From Alphaproteobacteria bacterium (lineage in GTDB: Bacteria; Pseudomonadota; Alphaproteobacteria; Rhodobacterales; Rhodobacteraceae): DNA of 64,000 nucleotides. Below, piece after piece: positions 35,275-43,681 of this stretch. Positions within the stretch are counted from its first letter, which is position 1. Each line of letters begins with the position of its first letter. The stretch spans positions 1-64,000 of the forward strand of contig JAUHVK010000003.1 in NCBI GenBank assembly GCA_030425145.1, written 5' to 3'. The position numbers and the translations under genes were made by a program. A model generated the notes under the pieces. It was not told the origin of the DNA, made no database searches, and saw only the letters and a list, made by a program, of their open reading frames with translations.

Positions 35275-35979
35275 TTACTTCGGCCCGTGCCAATCGATTG
35301 GGCAGATCTCGGCCGACTTGCCTCCGAAATCCCAGATCCGGCCATAGTCGCGCACCTTGGACTTGGTCCCGCGCGCGGCAATGATGTCCGGCCCCATCCA
35401 GTATTTGGAGTTGGTGATCATCACCGGATGATCCGGGCTCGCGCCGTCGATCATCTCGATCTCACCCTGAATCTTGCGTCCGATATAAAGCCCACGCTTC
35501 TTGCCATCGCGGACGATCTCGACCTTCTCGCGCTCGGCCCCAACGATGTCGCTCACCAGCATGGTGAAAAGGCCGGTTGTACCGCCCGCCGCACCGCTGA
35601 AGATTTGCAGCAGCCCGTTATAGGCTTTGCCGCTTGCGCGCTCATCGACATAGGCCGCAACCTTCCAGCCGCCCTCGGCCATCCGCCCGGGGATCTCGAC
35701 CATCAGCCCGACATTCAGACCGGCGAGGCTTTCGCCTTCGTAGTGCCCCTCATCGATGGCAATCGCCATCCACGCATAGCAATGCCCCTCGGTCGGAGGA
35801 TGCGCACCAAGGCTGACCACGCAGGGACAGAACACTGTACACGAGCAGTTGAGGAACAACTCGCCCTTGATGGCCCACTCGGTCGGCGTCATGCGGCGCC
35901 GCTTGGGGTTGTCCATCCGCTGGTCGATCCTCTGGCTGACCGGCAACCGGTCCGCGTCGGGGCGTCTCTTTACGGCCAT
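35275..35979 (-). CDS. DUF1326 domain protein
   Basis: 234 residues from the ATG at 35979, which has a perfect GGAGG 5 bases upstream within the end of the preceding gene. A later start near MTPTEWAIKGEL is possible. The N-terminus has the cysteine cluster LNCSCTVFCPCVVSLG, suggesting a metal or redox site. DUF1326 proteins are commonly found beside DUF2182 membrane proteins, as here. The function is unknown. Confidence 0.8.
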   Translation of the reverse strand: MAVKRRPDADRLPVSQRIDQRMDNPKRRRMTPTEWAIKGELFLNCSCTVFCPCVVSLGAHPPTEGHCYAWMAIAIDEGHYEGESLAGLNVGLMVEIPGRMAEGGWKVAAYVDERASGKAYNGLLQIFSGAAGGTTGLFTMLVSDIVGAEREKVEIVRDGKKRGLYIGRKIQGEIEMIDGASPDHPVMITNSKYWMGPDIIAARGTKSKVRDYGRIWDFGGKSAEICPIDWHGPK

Positions 35980-35980
35980 C

Positions 35981-36769
35981 TTATCCTCCCATCACAACGG
36001 GCCAGCCAATCACCGCGACTCCCGCCGCAATCAGCAAAACCCCCATCGGTTTCGTTGTATAATGCCCGATCTGGGGCAATTTTTCGATCACCATGAACAG
36101 TGTCGCCAGACCCATCCACGCAAGGTTCATTACGCCGCCGACAAATCCAAGCGCCATGAAGCCCCAGCAGCAGCCGACACAGAATGCACCAAGGCCAAGC
36201 CCCATACGCAAACCACCGTCGAACCCGGTTTTCCAGCGCGTCAGGAAATAGGTCATCGGGCTGTGGCACACGCCGTGGCACACTTCCTTGGCGCGGGTGA
36301 ACTGGAACGCGCCGACGGCGATCAGCAGACCGCCCTGGAACAGCACGCTGCGCCCGATGCCCAGCATGTCGATCACTCCGCCGAACAAAAGCGCCAGTTG
36401 TACCGCCGCGATCAAAGCAGCAAAGGCGGCCCAGACGACGAAATAGCCCAGCAGCACACCCCACCAGCCGATCCGGGTGCCATTGGCGCTGACCATCAGG
36501 TCTTCATAGGCGCGCAAGGTCGGCACCATGGTCGGCAGCATCATCGCCGCCATCATCACCGCCCACATGGCAAAGAGTGGTCCGAACTCCGCCATCGGCA
36601 TGTGCATGTCCATGCGCGGATCCATGTTGCGCATGGTTTCTCCCATCGGGCCGGGGCGACCAAAAAGGTCCAGATCCATACCGATGGCCATCATGTAGAG
36701 GAACACCCAAGCCACAAGAATGGCGGCAAAGAACGACAGCCATCCGATTGTGCGCAATGTCCCCTGCAT
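35981..36769 (-). CDS. DUF2182 integral membrane protein (putative metal-binding)
   Basis: 262 residues from the ATG at 36769 (MQGTLRTIGWLSFF), preceded by GGAG. Six or more membrane segments. A Met/His-rich patch (MRNMDPRMDMHMPMAEFGP) is followed by WAVMMAAMMLPTMVPTLRAY, typical of the family and suggestive of metal binding. A TTG start at 36814 would lie inside the palindrome and is unlikely. First gene of the DUF2182-DUF1326-DinB unit; divergent from a FadR-type regulator with a shared operator. Confidence 0.8.
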   Translation of the reverse strand: MQGTLRTIGWLSFFAAILVAWVFLYMMAIGMDLDLFGRPGPMGETMRNMDPRMDMHMPMAEFGPLFAMWAVMMAAMMLPTMVPTLRAYEDLMVSANGTRIGWWGVLLGYFVVWAAFAALIAAVQLALLFGGVIDMLGIGRSVLFQGGLLIAVGAFQFTRAKEVCHGVCHSPMTYFLTRWKTGFDGGLRMGLGLGAFCVGCCWGFMALGFVGGVMNLAWMGLATLFMVIEKLPQIGHYTTKPMGVLLIAAGVAVIGWPVVMGG

Positions 36770-36804
36770 GCGGGATACTCCAAGACTCAGCTTGACGCCA
36801 TGAA

Positions 36805-36828
36805 TGTCAGACAATTAAATGTCTGACA
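36805..36828. promoter_or_regulatory. Perfect palindrome, candidate FadR/GntR operator
   Basis: TGTCAGACA (36805-36813), spacer ATTAAA, TGTCTGACA (36820-36828): two perfect 9-base arms. It ends 1 base before the regulator ATG at 36830 and lies 35 bases upstream of the divergent DUF2182 start. FadR-subfamily proteins bind short palindromes of this size. A protein bound here would block the regulator's own initiation region and the divergent promoter. Confidence 0.6.
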
Positions 36829-36829
36829 A

Positions 36830-37555
36830 ATGAAAAATCAAACCTCGACCCCCAGCCTCTCTGCCACACTCGCCGATACCATCCGCGCGGATATCGTCGA
36901 AGGCCGACTGCTTGTGGGCGACCGCCTACCGTCCGAGGCGGAACTCGCGGAACAACATGGCGTGTCCCGCGCCACCGTCCGCGAGGCGCTGAAACGGCTT
37001 GCCGCGCAATCGCTGATCCGCACCGAACGCGGCGCGTTTGGCGGGGCTTTTGTCAATCACCTGTCATACGAGGAAGCCCGCGCGCAGCAGGTCACGACCT
37101 CCACCCTTCTGCTGGGCATGAACGCCATCAGCTTTCAGGTCGCCTGTGAAGCCCGCTATGCGCTGGAGCGCAGCTGCACGTCACTGGCCGCAGAACGGCG
37201 CACCGACGCCCTGCTCGACACGATGCGGAAAGAGATCGAGACCCAATCGGCCCCCGACCTGTCAGACGAGGCGTTCTGCGCCTCTGACGTGGCCTTCCAC
37301 CGTGCGCTGGTCGATTGCGCGGGCAACGAAGTGCTCAGCTATCACCTTGCCGGAAGTGTCGAGGCGATGCAGCCGCTGATGAACATGATCACCTTCACAG
37401 CGCGCAGCCGGGCCGAAATCATCGACCTGCACCGCGCCATTGTGAGCGGGTTGGAAAGGCGGGATGTGGCGTCGGTCGACCGTGCACTTGCGACGCTTGA
37501 AGCCTATACGATCACATTGGGTCAATCGGTGCTCAAGGCCCGCGCCACGCGCTGA
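36830..37555 (+). CDS. FadR/GntR family transcriptional regulator
   Basis: 241 residues. The N-terminal GntR winged helix (GDRLPSEAELAEQHGVSRAT followed by VREALKRL) spans about residues 29-60. An all-helical FCD ligand domain follows, with metal-site histidines probable in SDVAFHRALVDCAGN and IDLHRAIVSGLERRD. Effectors are usually small organic acids. The palindrome next to its start suggests autoregulation and control of the divergent DUF2182 operon. It is convergent with ccdA. Confidence 0.88.
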   Translation: MKNQTSTPSLSATLADTIRADIVEGRLLVGDRLPSEAELAEQHGVSRATVREALKRLAAQSLIRTERGAFGGAFVNHLSYEEARAQQVTTSTLLLGMNAISFQVACEARYALERSCTSLAAERRTDALLDTMRKEIETQSAPDLSDEAFCASDVAFHRALVDCAGNEVLSYHLAGSVEAMQPLMNMITFTARSRAEIIDLHRAIVSGLERRDVASVDRALATLEAYTITLGQSVLKARATR

Positions 37556-37560
37556 GCGGG

Positions 37561-38313
37561 TTATCCCAGCAGCGCCAGCCCCGGGAAGGTCTCCAGCAGC
37601 CAGAAGGCGAACGAGGTGAACGCGCCTGTCACCAGCGCGATACCGACGATCACCAAGAGCGCACCCATCGCCAGTTCGATCTTGTGCATGTGTTTCTTGA
37701 TGCGGTTCATCAGCCCCATCGCACGGGTCATGAACATCGCTGCCAGCAGAAACGGAATGCCCAACCCCGCAGCGTAGACGCCCAGCAACACCGTGCCACG
37801 GGTCACCGAAGCCTCAGATGCCGCCAGCGACAGGATTGCGCCAAGCTGCGGTCCGATGCAGGGTGTCCAGCCAAAGGCAAAGGCAACGCCCAAGACATAG
37901 GCCCCAAACGCCGACCCACCGTGGTCCCCAGCTTCCAGTCGCTTTTCCGTGTCGAGAAACGGGATGCGAAAGACGCCCAGAAAATGCAGCCCGAACAGGA
38001 TCACGACCACGCCGGACGCTTTCGCCAGTTGCGTCTGATAATTCAGGAAAAACGCCCCGAACGCGGACGCCGTGAATCCCAACAGGATAAAGATCGTCGA
38101 CAGACCCAGCACAAAGAACAGCGCCGAAATCACGGCCTTTCTGCGCCCCGAGCCGCCCTGCTCCATATCAGCCACGCTCACGCCCGACATATACGCCAGG
38201 TACGGCGGCACGATGGGCAGCACACAGGGGCTGAGGAACGACAACGCCCCCGCCACAAGCGCGATGCTCATAGCCGGAAACAGAGCCGCGTCGATGATCT
38301 GGAATTCCAACAT
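37561..38313 (-). CDS. ccdA: Cytochrome c biogenesis protein CcdA
   Basis: 250 residues from the ATG at 38313 (MLEFQIIDAALF). A six-helix thiol-disulfide electron carrier of the DsbD transmembrane family. The two redox cysteines are in SFLSPCVLPIVPPYLAYMSG and FGWTPCIGPQLGA. It carries reducing power from cytoplasmic thioredoxin to periplasmic apocytochrome c maturation proteins. It stands alone; tusA is divergent from it. Confidence 0.9.
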   Translation of the reverse strand: MLEFQIIDAALFPAMSIALVAGALSFLSPCVLPIVPPYLAYMSGVSVADMEQGGSGRRKAVISALFFVLGLSTIFILLGFTASAFGAFFLNYQTQLAKASGVVVILFGLHFLGVFRIPFLDTEKRLEAGDHGGSAFGAYVLGVAFAFGWTPCIGPQLGAILSLAASEASVTRGTVLLGVYAAGLGIPFLLAAMFMTRAMGLMNRIKKHMHKIELAMGALLVIVGIALVTGAFTSFAFWLLETFPGLALLG

Positions 38314-38416
38314 GTTCCCGACATATGCCAAGCCTTGGGCGCTGTCACGCGACGCGCGGTCACATCCTTGTGCCAAGCCAGTGGACAGTGGCCACAGGGC
38401 AGCCTAAATCCCGGGC

Positions 38417-38638
38417 ATGAGTGAAGAATTGGATGCCACCGGCCTCTTGTGCCCCCTACCTGTTCTCAAGGCGCGCAAGCGCCTGATGGGCCTGCCGTCG
38501 GGCAGCGAATTGCATGTGCTGACGGATGATCCCGCGGCCATCATCGACATGCCGCATTTCTGCAACGAAGCCGGTCACACACTGGTCAGTAGCGAGGCCC
38601 GCGACAGCGCTATGCTCTGGGTAATCCGCAAAGCCTGA
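38417..38638 (+). CDS. tusA: TusA family sulfur carrier protein
   Basis: 73 residues. The conserved site is LDATGLLCPLPVLKARKRL, with the persulfide cysteine at residue 12. The family relays sulfur, for example to tRNA thiolation or to other sulfur pathways. The following hairpin terminator at 38652 ends the transcript against the convergent rne gene. Confidence 0.88.
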   Translation: MSEELDATGLLCPLPVLKARKRLMGLPSGSELHVLTDDPAAIIDMPHFCNEAGHTLVSSEARDSAMLWVIRKA

Positions 38639-38651
38639 CCCTGAAATGCAA

Positions 38652-38679
38652 AACGCCCCCGCGAATTCGCGAGGGCGTT
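38652..38679. terminator. Bidirectional hairpin terminator between tusA and rne
   Basis: AACGCCC faces GGGCGTT around the self-complementary core CGCGAATTCGCG (38652-38679), followed by TATTGTTTG on the plus side. It sits between two convergent stops (38638 and 38702) and can serve both genes. Confidence 0.7.
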
Positions 38680-38701
38680 ATTGTTTGTCACGCGTGGCGG
38701 G

Positions 38702-41506
38702 TCAGCGGCCCAAAGACCACCAGCCCCGACGTTTCGTTTTGGAGCTTTCCTCTTCAGCCGCATCGGCGTCAGCGCCTACCGGCTCCGGTTCCGGCTCTGG
38801 CTCCGCCGCGACCGGTTCCGCAGCAGCCGGTTCCGGCGCTTCAGCCACTTCCGGTTCCGCAACCGGCGCGGCCTCGACAACCGGTTCGGCTGCAGGTGTG
38901 GGTTCTTCCGCAGTCTCAGGCGCAACCACTTCCGCCACCGACGCGGTCTCTTCCGTCGGTGTCACCTCAGCCGGTTCGTCCTTCTTGGTGGTTTTTTTCG
39001 CGCGGGTACGCTTGGCCGGAGCTTTCTTCTTCGGCGCTTCCTCTGCGGCATCAGCCTCCGCAGCTGGTTCCGCCTCGGCCTCGACCTTCGGCTCGGCCTT
39101 TTTGCGCGAGCGACTGCGTGATTTCTTCTTCGGCGCTTCCGCCTCTTCGGCAGCCGGGGCCGGAGCTTCGCTGGCATCAGCCTCCGCAGCAGCCTCGGCA
39201 TCTGCCTCGGCCGGAGCGTCTTCGACCTTCTTGCGCGACCGGCTCCGCGCCCGTTTCGGCTTGGCAGGTGCCTCTTCGGCAGGAGCCTCTTCCGCTGCTT
39301 CTTCTGTCACAGCGTCTGCGGCCGCAGGTTCAGCAACGGGCTCTTTCTCGCCATCGGTCTCGGAGTCGCCATTATCTGTCGACGTATCCTCGTCGTCCTG
39401 TCGATCCCGGTTTCGGTTGCGACCACGGCCTCCGCGACGCGAACGACGACGGCGCTTCTTCGGCTTGGTCTCTTCCTCATCCGAAGTCTCGGTCGCGTCA
39501 TCGACCTGATCTTCTTCTTCCTCCGCCGCGTCTTCGTCGACCTGATCCATGAGCGACATGTCCACCGACACCACCGGAGCGGCTTCGGGAACAACGCGGG
39601 TCGCGGTCTTGAACTTTTCGATGGTGAAATCCGGGCTGACCAGATGCACGTCACCTTCGATCCGCACGGACAAGCCGTAGCGGGCCTCGATCTGGGCCAC
39701 GTGTTCACGCTTTTGGTTCATCAGGAAGTTGGCGATAGAGACCGGACACTTGACCAGCACCTCGCGCGACCGGCGGCGCACACCCTCTTCCTCGATCTGG
39801 CGCAGCACCTGCAACGCCATGTTGTCATCCGACCGGATCAGACCGGTGCCATGACAGGACGGGCACGGCTGTGTCGTCGCCTCGATCATGCCGGGACGCA
39901 GACGCTGGCGCGACATTTCCATCAGGCCAAAGCCGGAAATCCGGCCAACCTGAATGCGCGCGCGGTCGTTCTTGAGTTTGTCCTTGATACGCTTTTCGAC
40001 GGCGGCGTTGTTCTTGCGTTCGTCCATGTCGATGAAGTCGATCACGATCAGACCGGCAAGGTCGCGCAGACGCAACTGGCGCGCCACTTCTTCGGCGGCT
40101 TCAAGGTTGGTCTTGAGCGCTGTTTCCTCGATCGAACCTTCTTTGGTGGCCCGGCCCGAGTTCACGTCGATCGCCACCAGCGCTTCGGTCACGCCGATCA
40201 CGATATAGCCGCCGGATTTGAGCTGCACCGTCGGGTTGAACATGCCGGACAGGTAGGATTCCACCTGGTGCCGCGCGAAGAGCGGCATCTGGTCGACGTA
40301 ATGCTTCACGTTCTTCGCGTGGGACGGCATGATCATCTTCATGAAGTCCTTGGCGATGCGGTAGCCACGGTCGCCTTCGACCAGAACTTCGTCGATGTCA
40401 CGATTATAAAGATCGCGGATCGACCGTTTGATCAGGTCGCCCTCTTCATAGATCTTCGCCGGTGCGATGGATTTCAGCGTTAGCTCACGGATCTGCTCCC
40501 ACAGACGCTGAAGGTATTCGTAGTCGCGCTTGATCTCGGTTTTGGTGCGCTTGGCACCTGCTGTCCGAATGATGAGACCCGCGCCCTTCGGCACGTCGAT
40601 CTCGTTGGCGATCTCTTTCAGCTTCTTGCGGTCAGGCGCGTTGGTGATCTTGCGGCTGATGCCACCGCCGCGCGCGGTGTTCGGCATGAGCACGCAGTAC
40701 CGACCCGCCAGAGACAGATAGGTGGTCAGGGCAGCGCCTTTGTTGCCGCGCTCTTCCTTGACGACCTGCACCAGAAGGATCTGGCGCACCTTGATGACTT
40801 CCTGAATCTTGTACCGCTTGGGGCGCGGCTTGCGACGCGGACGAATGTCGTCATGCGTGTCGTCATCGGCCACCGCTTCGATGTTCTCATCGCGGTCAGA
40901 GGGCTCGGACTTGTCGTCCTCGTCGTCTTCTTCCTCGTCGACCAGAGCCGCCGGCGCTGCTGCTTCCGACGCCTCGGTTTCTTCGGGTTCTTCGACCGGG
41001 GTTTCCGCGACGGTTTCCATCGGCGACAACCCTTCGGTGTCGTCGCCATCCTCATCCGTCAGGTCGATGGTCTCCATCCCCGAGATTTCTTCCGAAACCT
41101 CTTTGGTCGCGACCGCGTCATCGCCCTCGGCCTTGGCAGCACGAGACCGGTTGCGGCCGCGTCCCCGGCGCGACTTGGGCTTTTCGTCATCATCTTCGCG
41201 CCGTGCCAGACTTTCGGCATAGGCGCGCTCTTCTTCCAACAGCGCTTCGCGGTCTGCGACCGGGATCTGATAGTAATCCGGGTGGATTTCCGAGAACGCA
41301 AGGAAACCGTGGCGGTTGCCGCCGTAGTCAACGAAGGCCGCCTGAAGCGACGGCTCGACGCGGGTTACTTTTGCGAGATAGATGTTGCCAGCGAGCTGGC
41401 GCTTGTTTTCGGATTCAAAGTCAAATTCCTCAACCTTGTGTCCGTCGACCACCACAACGCGGGTTTCCTCCGCGTGGGTGGCATCGATAAGCATTTTCTT
41501 AGGCAT
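38702..41506 (-). CDS. rne: Ribonuclease E
   Basis: 934 residues from the ATG at 41506 (MPKKMLIDATHAEETRVVVV). The catalytic half has the S1 region (IYLAKVTRVEPSLQAAFVDY) split by a long acidic insert with RRGRGRNRSR. It continues with the RNase-H-like and DNase-I-like parts (GGYIVIGVTEALVAIDVNSG, LIVIDFIDMDERKNNAAVEK) and the zinc-link CPSCHGTG. The last 300 or so residues are Ala/Glu/Pro-rich with basic patches (KKRRRRSRRGGRGRNRNRD), a degradosome scaffold-like tail. It starts mRNA decay and processes rRNA and tRNA precursors. Confidence 0.93.
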   Translation of the reverse strand: MPKKMLIDATHAEETRVVVVDGHKVEEFDFESENKRQLAGNIYLAKVTRVEPSLQAAFVDYGGNRHGFLAFSEIHPDYYQIPVADREALLEEERAYAESLARREDDDEKPKSRRGRGRNRSRAAKAEGDDAVATKEVSEEISGMETIDLTDEDGDDTEGLSPMETVAETPVEEPEETEASEAAAPAALVDEEEDDEDDKSEPSDRDENIEAVADDDTHDDIRPRRKPRPKRYKIQEVIKVRQILLVQVVKEERGNKGAALTTYLSLAGRYCVLMPNTARGGGISRKITNAPDRKKLKEIANEIDVPKGAGLIIRTAGAKRTKTEIKRDYEYLQRLWEQIRELTLKSIAPAKIYEEGDLIKRSIRDLYNRDIDEVLVEGDRGYRIAKDFMKMIMPSHAKNVKHYVDQMPLFARHQVESYLSGMFNPTVQLKSGGYIVIGVTEALVAIDVNSGRATKEGSIEETALKTNLEAAEEVARQLRLRDLAGLIVIDFIDMDERKNNAAVEKRIKDKLKNDRARIQVGRISGFGLMEMSRQRLRPGMIEATTQPCPSCHGTGLIRSDDNMALQVLRQIEEEGVRRRSREVLVKCPVSIANFLMNQKREHVAQIEARYGLSVRIEGDVHLVSPDFTIEKFKTATRVVPEAAPVVSVDMSLMDQVDEDAAEEEEDQVDDATETSDEEETKPKKRRRRSRRGGRGRNRNRDRQDDEDTSTDNGDSETDGEKEPVAEPAAADAVTEEAAEEAPAEEAPAKPKRARSRSRKKVEDAPAEADAEAAAEADASEAPAPAAEEAEAPKKKSRSRSRKKAEPKVEAEAEPAAEADAAEEAPKKKAPAKRTRAKKTTKKDEPAEVTPTEETASVAEVVAPETAEEPTPAAEPVVEAAPVAEPEVAEAPEPAAAEPVAAEPEPEPEPVGADADAAEEESSKTKRRGWWSLGR

Positions 41507-41951
41507 AAATTCCGTGCGCACAGCCGCCGCTGCCCCCTTCGTTCAGAAAGGGACCGGGATCGGGTGTGTCTTGTCATGGCGAGTGCGTGCGCAGCGGCTG
41601 GCCGGGGCGAATTGCCCCGTTGCTCTAGCCTCATGTCCTGCGCGCGTTTCATCGCGTTTCTTCTCCGATGCATGTCAAAGTAGCGACTGCATCCGTTACG
41701 AACCTGATGTTCGGAAAAACCTCAGGTGTTTGTAGAAGGCCTTTTGGGCCATACCAGCGTGCTCTGAACTCAGGACGTTTTGCCGACGCTCAGAACAGCG
41801 AAACTCTTTTGCCCGCATTCCGCGAAACGGATTGGGCTACCCGCTACAATAACGGTAGACCTGTCGATAGCACAATGGGCAATCTTACCTTTTCTGCATA
41901 TGTTCACCGTCCTATGACTGTCCGGGAACCCAAAGCAGAGAAAAGAGCCCC
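41507..41951. other. Long non-coding interval upstream of rne and ybaK
   Basis: 445 bases with no convincing gene. A hairpin CGGGGC-GAATT-GCCCCG lies at about 41603-41619. In other bacteria rne has a long 5' leader through which RNase E represses its own mRNA, so part of this interval is probably such a leader; this is inference. The ybaK promoter must also lie here. Confidence 0.4.
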
Positions 41952-42419
41952 ATGAGCAAAAGCCTTGCCCGCGTCCGTGCCGCCCTCGAAACACTGGGTC
42001 TGCCCGCAGATATCCGCGAGGTCGGACAGGCCCGCACCGCTCAGGAGGCCGCCGACAGTGTGGGCTGTCACATCGACCAAATCGCCAAATCGATCATCTT
42101 CCGTGCCGAAACCAGCGGTGATGCGGTTCTATTCCTGACCGCAGGTGGCAATCTCGTCGATTCAACCAAAGCCTCCGCCTGCGCAGACGAGCCGCTCGGC
42201 AAGGCGGATGCCAACCTGATCCGCGCTCAGACCGGCTTTGCCATCGGTGGCGTGTCCCCTATCGGACACCTCAACCCGATCCGCGCCTGGCTTGACCCCC
42301 GGCTGCTGGAATTCGACGTAATCTGGGCCGCAGCAGGCACGCCGCGCCATGTTTTCCCGCTTGATCCGGCCCATCTTCCGAAAATTTGCGCCGCGCAAAT
42401 ATCTGATTTCACATCATAA
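41952..42419 (+). CDS. ybaK: YbaK/EbsC family aminoacyl-tRNA deacylase
   Basis: 155 residues of the INS/YbaK fold. The signature regions are VGCHIDQIAKSIIFRAE, LTAGGNLVDSTKAS and FAIGGVSPIGHL. Members hydrolyse misacylated tRNAs such as Cys-tRNA(Pro). With alaX at 20086 this is the second free-standing editing enzyme in the window. The stop is followed by an A-rich tract and the promoter repeats of the next gene. Confidence 0.85.
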   Translation: MSKSLARVRAALETLGLPADIREVGQARTAQEAADSVGCHIDQIAKSIIFRAETSGDAVLFLTAGGNLVDSTKASACADEPLGKADANLIRAQTGFAIGGVSPIGHLNPIRAWLDPRLLEFDVIWAAAGTPRHVFPLDPAHLPKICAAQISDFTS

Positions 42420-42427
42420 AAAAAGTA

Positions 42428-42505
42428 AATGTAAAAAACATTCACATTACTCCTTGCAAACGAGCAGGCAAATTCCGATCTGTTCAATGTGAAAGGCATT
42501 CACAT
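42428..42505. promoter_or_regulatory. Paired CATTCACAT repeats and palindromes upstream of DUF2852 gene
   Basis: CATTCACATTAC starts at 42439 and CATTCACATCAC at 42497 (11 of 12 bases). Each lies in a palindrome: AATGT-AAAAA-ACATT (42428-42442) and ATGTGAA-AGGCA-TTCACAT (42487-42505). The copies are 58 bases apart, and the second ends 22 bases before the ATG at 42528. This looks like a two-site operator for an unknown regulator. Confidence 0.4.
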
Positions 42506-42527
42506 CACGCAAACAACGGAGTTGAAA

Positions 42528-42947
42528 ATGAGTACGATCGCCGCCCCCGCTTCTCTTCCGACCCGCATGGGTTGGTTTTCCCGCGCTGAGGCGTGGCTGG
42601 ACAACAAAGGTAAAGGTGCCTGGATCGCCGCAATGGTCCTTGGTTTCATCTTCTTCTGGCCGGTCGGTCTCGCCCTTCTCGCATACATGATCTGGAGCAA
42701 ACGCATGTTCAACAAATCCTGCAGCAGCCGCCGCATGTCCCACAAATTCGCCGCGATGCGGTCGTCCGGGAACACGGCCTTCGACGCCTACAAGAACGAA
42801 ACCCTGCGTCGCCTCGAAGAGGAGCAGGAAAACTTCGAAGCCTTCCTCAAGCGTCTGCGCGATGCCAAGGACAAGGCCGAATTCGATCAGTTCATGGACG
42901 AACGCGCCAAGGCCGCAAAGGAAAGCCGCGAAACCGAGGAAGCCTGA
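42528..42947 (+). CDS. DUF2852 protein
   Basis: 139 residues from the ATG at 42528 (MSTIAAPASLPTRMGWFSRA). One strongly hydrophobic segment (WIAAMVLGFIFFWPVGLALL) is followed by a charged, coiled-coil-like tail (NETLRRLEEEQENFEAFLKR). This is the layout of DUF2852 in alphaproteobacteria. The function is unknown. It is followed by an RDD membrane protein after 72 bases, and behind repeats that suggest specific regulation. Confidence 0.8.
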   Translation: MSTIAAPASLPTRMGWFSRAEAWLDNKGKGAWIAAMVLGFIFFWPVGLALLAYMIWSKRMFNKSCSSRRMSHKFAAMRSSGNTAFDAYKNETLRRLEEEQENFEAFLKRLRDAKDKAEFDQFMDERAKAAKESRETEEA

Positions 42948-43019
42948 TCCTTGTACACTCAACCCGTGGCCCCATATCGGGGCCACACCTCTCTCTCAGT
43001 GAAAGAACGGTATTCGACA

Positions 43020-43469
43020 ATGTACGCCACCGACACCTATCCCAATCTTCCTGACCCGATGGTCCAGCCCGAATTCTATGACAGCGTAACCATCAAGCGC
43101 GGTCTGGCCTGGCTGGTTGACGCGGTCCTGATCGCGGTCCTTCTGGTGCCCGTGGTGGTGATGACGGCGTTCATCGGAGTATTCTTCCTGCCGTTCCTGT
43201 TTTTCGTCACCGGTTTCATCTACCGCGTGGCGACGATTACCGGGCGTTCGGCCACTTGGGGCATGCGTCTGATGTCGATCGAATTCCGCGATAGCCGTGG
43301 TGAGCATTTCGACTTCAGCCAGGCATTCATGCACACACTGGGCTACACCGTGTCGATGGCAGTCTTCCCGCTGCAACTTATCTCGATCGCGATGATGTTC
43401 CTCACCGAACGGGGTCAGGGTCTGACCGACATGGTGCTTGGCACTGTCGCCATCAACCGCCGCCTTTAA
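43020..43469 (+). CDS. RDD family membrane protein
   Basis: 149 residues from the ATG at 43020 (MYATDTYPNLPDPMVQPEFY). The RDD signature reads RGLAWLVDAVLIAVLLVPVV, then GMRLMSIEFRDSRGE between hydrophobic helices and ERGQGLTDMVLGT near the end. There are three to four membrane segments. Some RDD proteins move Na+ or H+; the role here is unknown. A strong hairpin terminator follows 6 bases after the stop. Confidence 0.85.
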   Translation: MYATDTYPNLPDPMVQPEFYDSVTIKRGLAWLVDAVLIAVLLVPVVVMTAFIGVFFLPFLFFVTGFIYRVATITGRSATWGMRLMSIEFRDSRGEHFDFSQAFMHTLGYTVSMAVFPLQLISIAMMFLTERGQGLTDMVLGTVAINRRL

Positions 43470-43474
43470 GTCGT

Positions 43475-43498
43475 AGGGTGCGTGATCTCACGCACCCT
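43475..43498 (+). terminator. Hairpin terminator after RDD gene
   Basis: AGGGTGCGTGA (43475-43485) and TCACGCACCCT (43488-43498) are perfectly complementary over 11 bases, directly after the RDD stop. It separates that gene from the structured RNA region upstream of creatinase. Confidence 0.7.
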
Positions 43499-43527
43499 TC
43501 ACGAAAACCGATTGACAGACTCATCAC

Positions 43528-43662
43528 CTTTCGCCATCGAAAGCACAGATGTGCCGACGATGGCGTCGTCGGAGCAAGACCCACATCAAGCTTTCCCAAG
43601 GAAAGCGTATCGTCCTGAACGCCCGGATGTGTTGCCGGGCGTTTTGCTGTGAAGTCCCGGCA
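43528..43662 (+). ncRNA. Candidate structured leader RNA / riboswitch-like element upstream of creatinase
   Basis: A chain of perfect hairpins in 135 bases: CTTTCG-CCAT-CGAAAG (43528-43543); CCGACGA-TGGCG-TCGTCGG (43554-43572), itself enclosed by GATGTG (43548-43553) pairing with CACATC (43582-43587); CTTTCC-CAA-GGAAAG (43591-43605); and a terminator AACGCCCGG-8 nt-CCGGGCGTT plus TT (43618-43645). Alternatives exist: GAAAG 43539-43543 can pair with CTTTC 43591-43595, and TGCCGGG 43633-43639 with CCCGGCA 43656-43662, which would break the terminator. A TTGACA box lies at 43512 without a clear -10. It does not match any riboswitch I know. It could instead be a free small RNA. Confidence 0.5.
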
Positions 43663-43681
43663 GATGCACGGAGACTTTACT

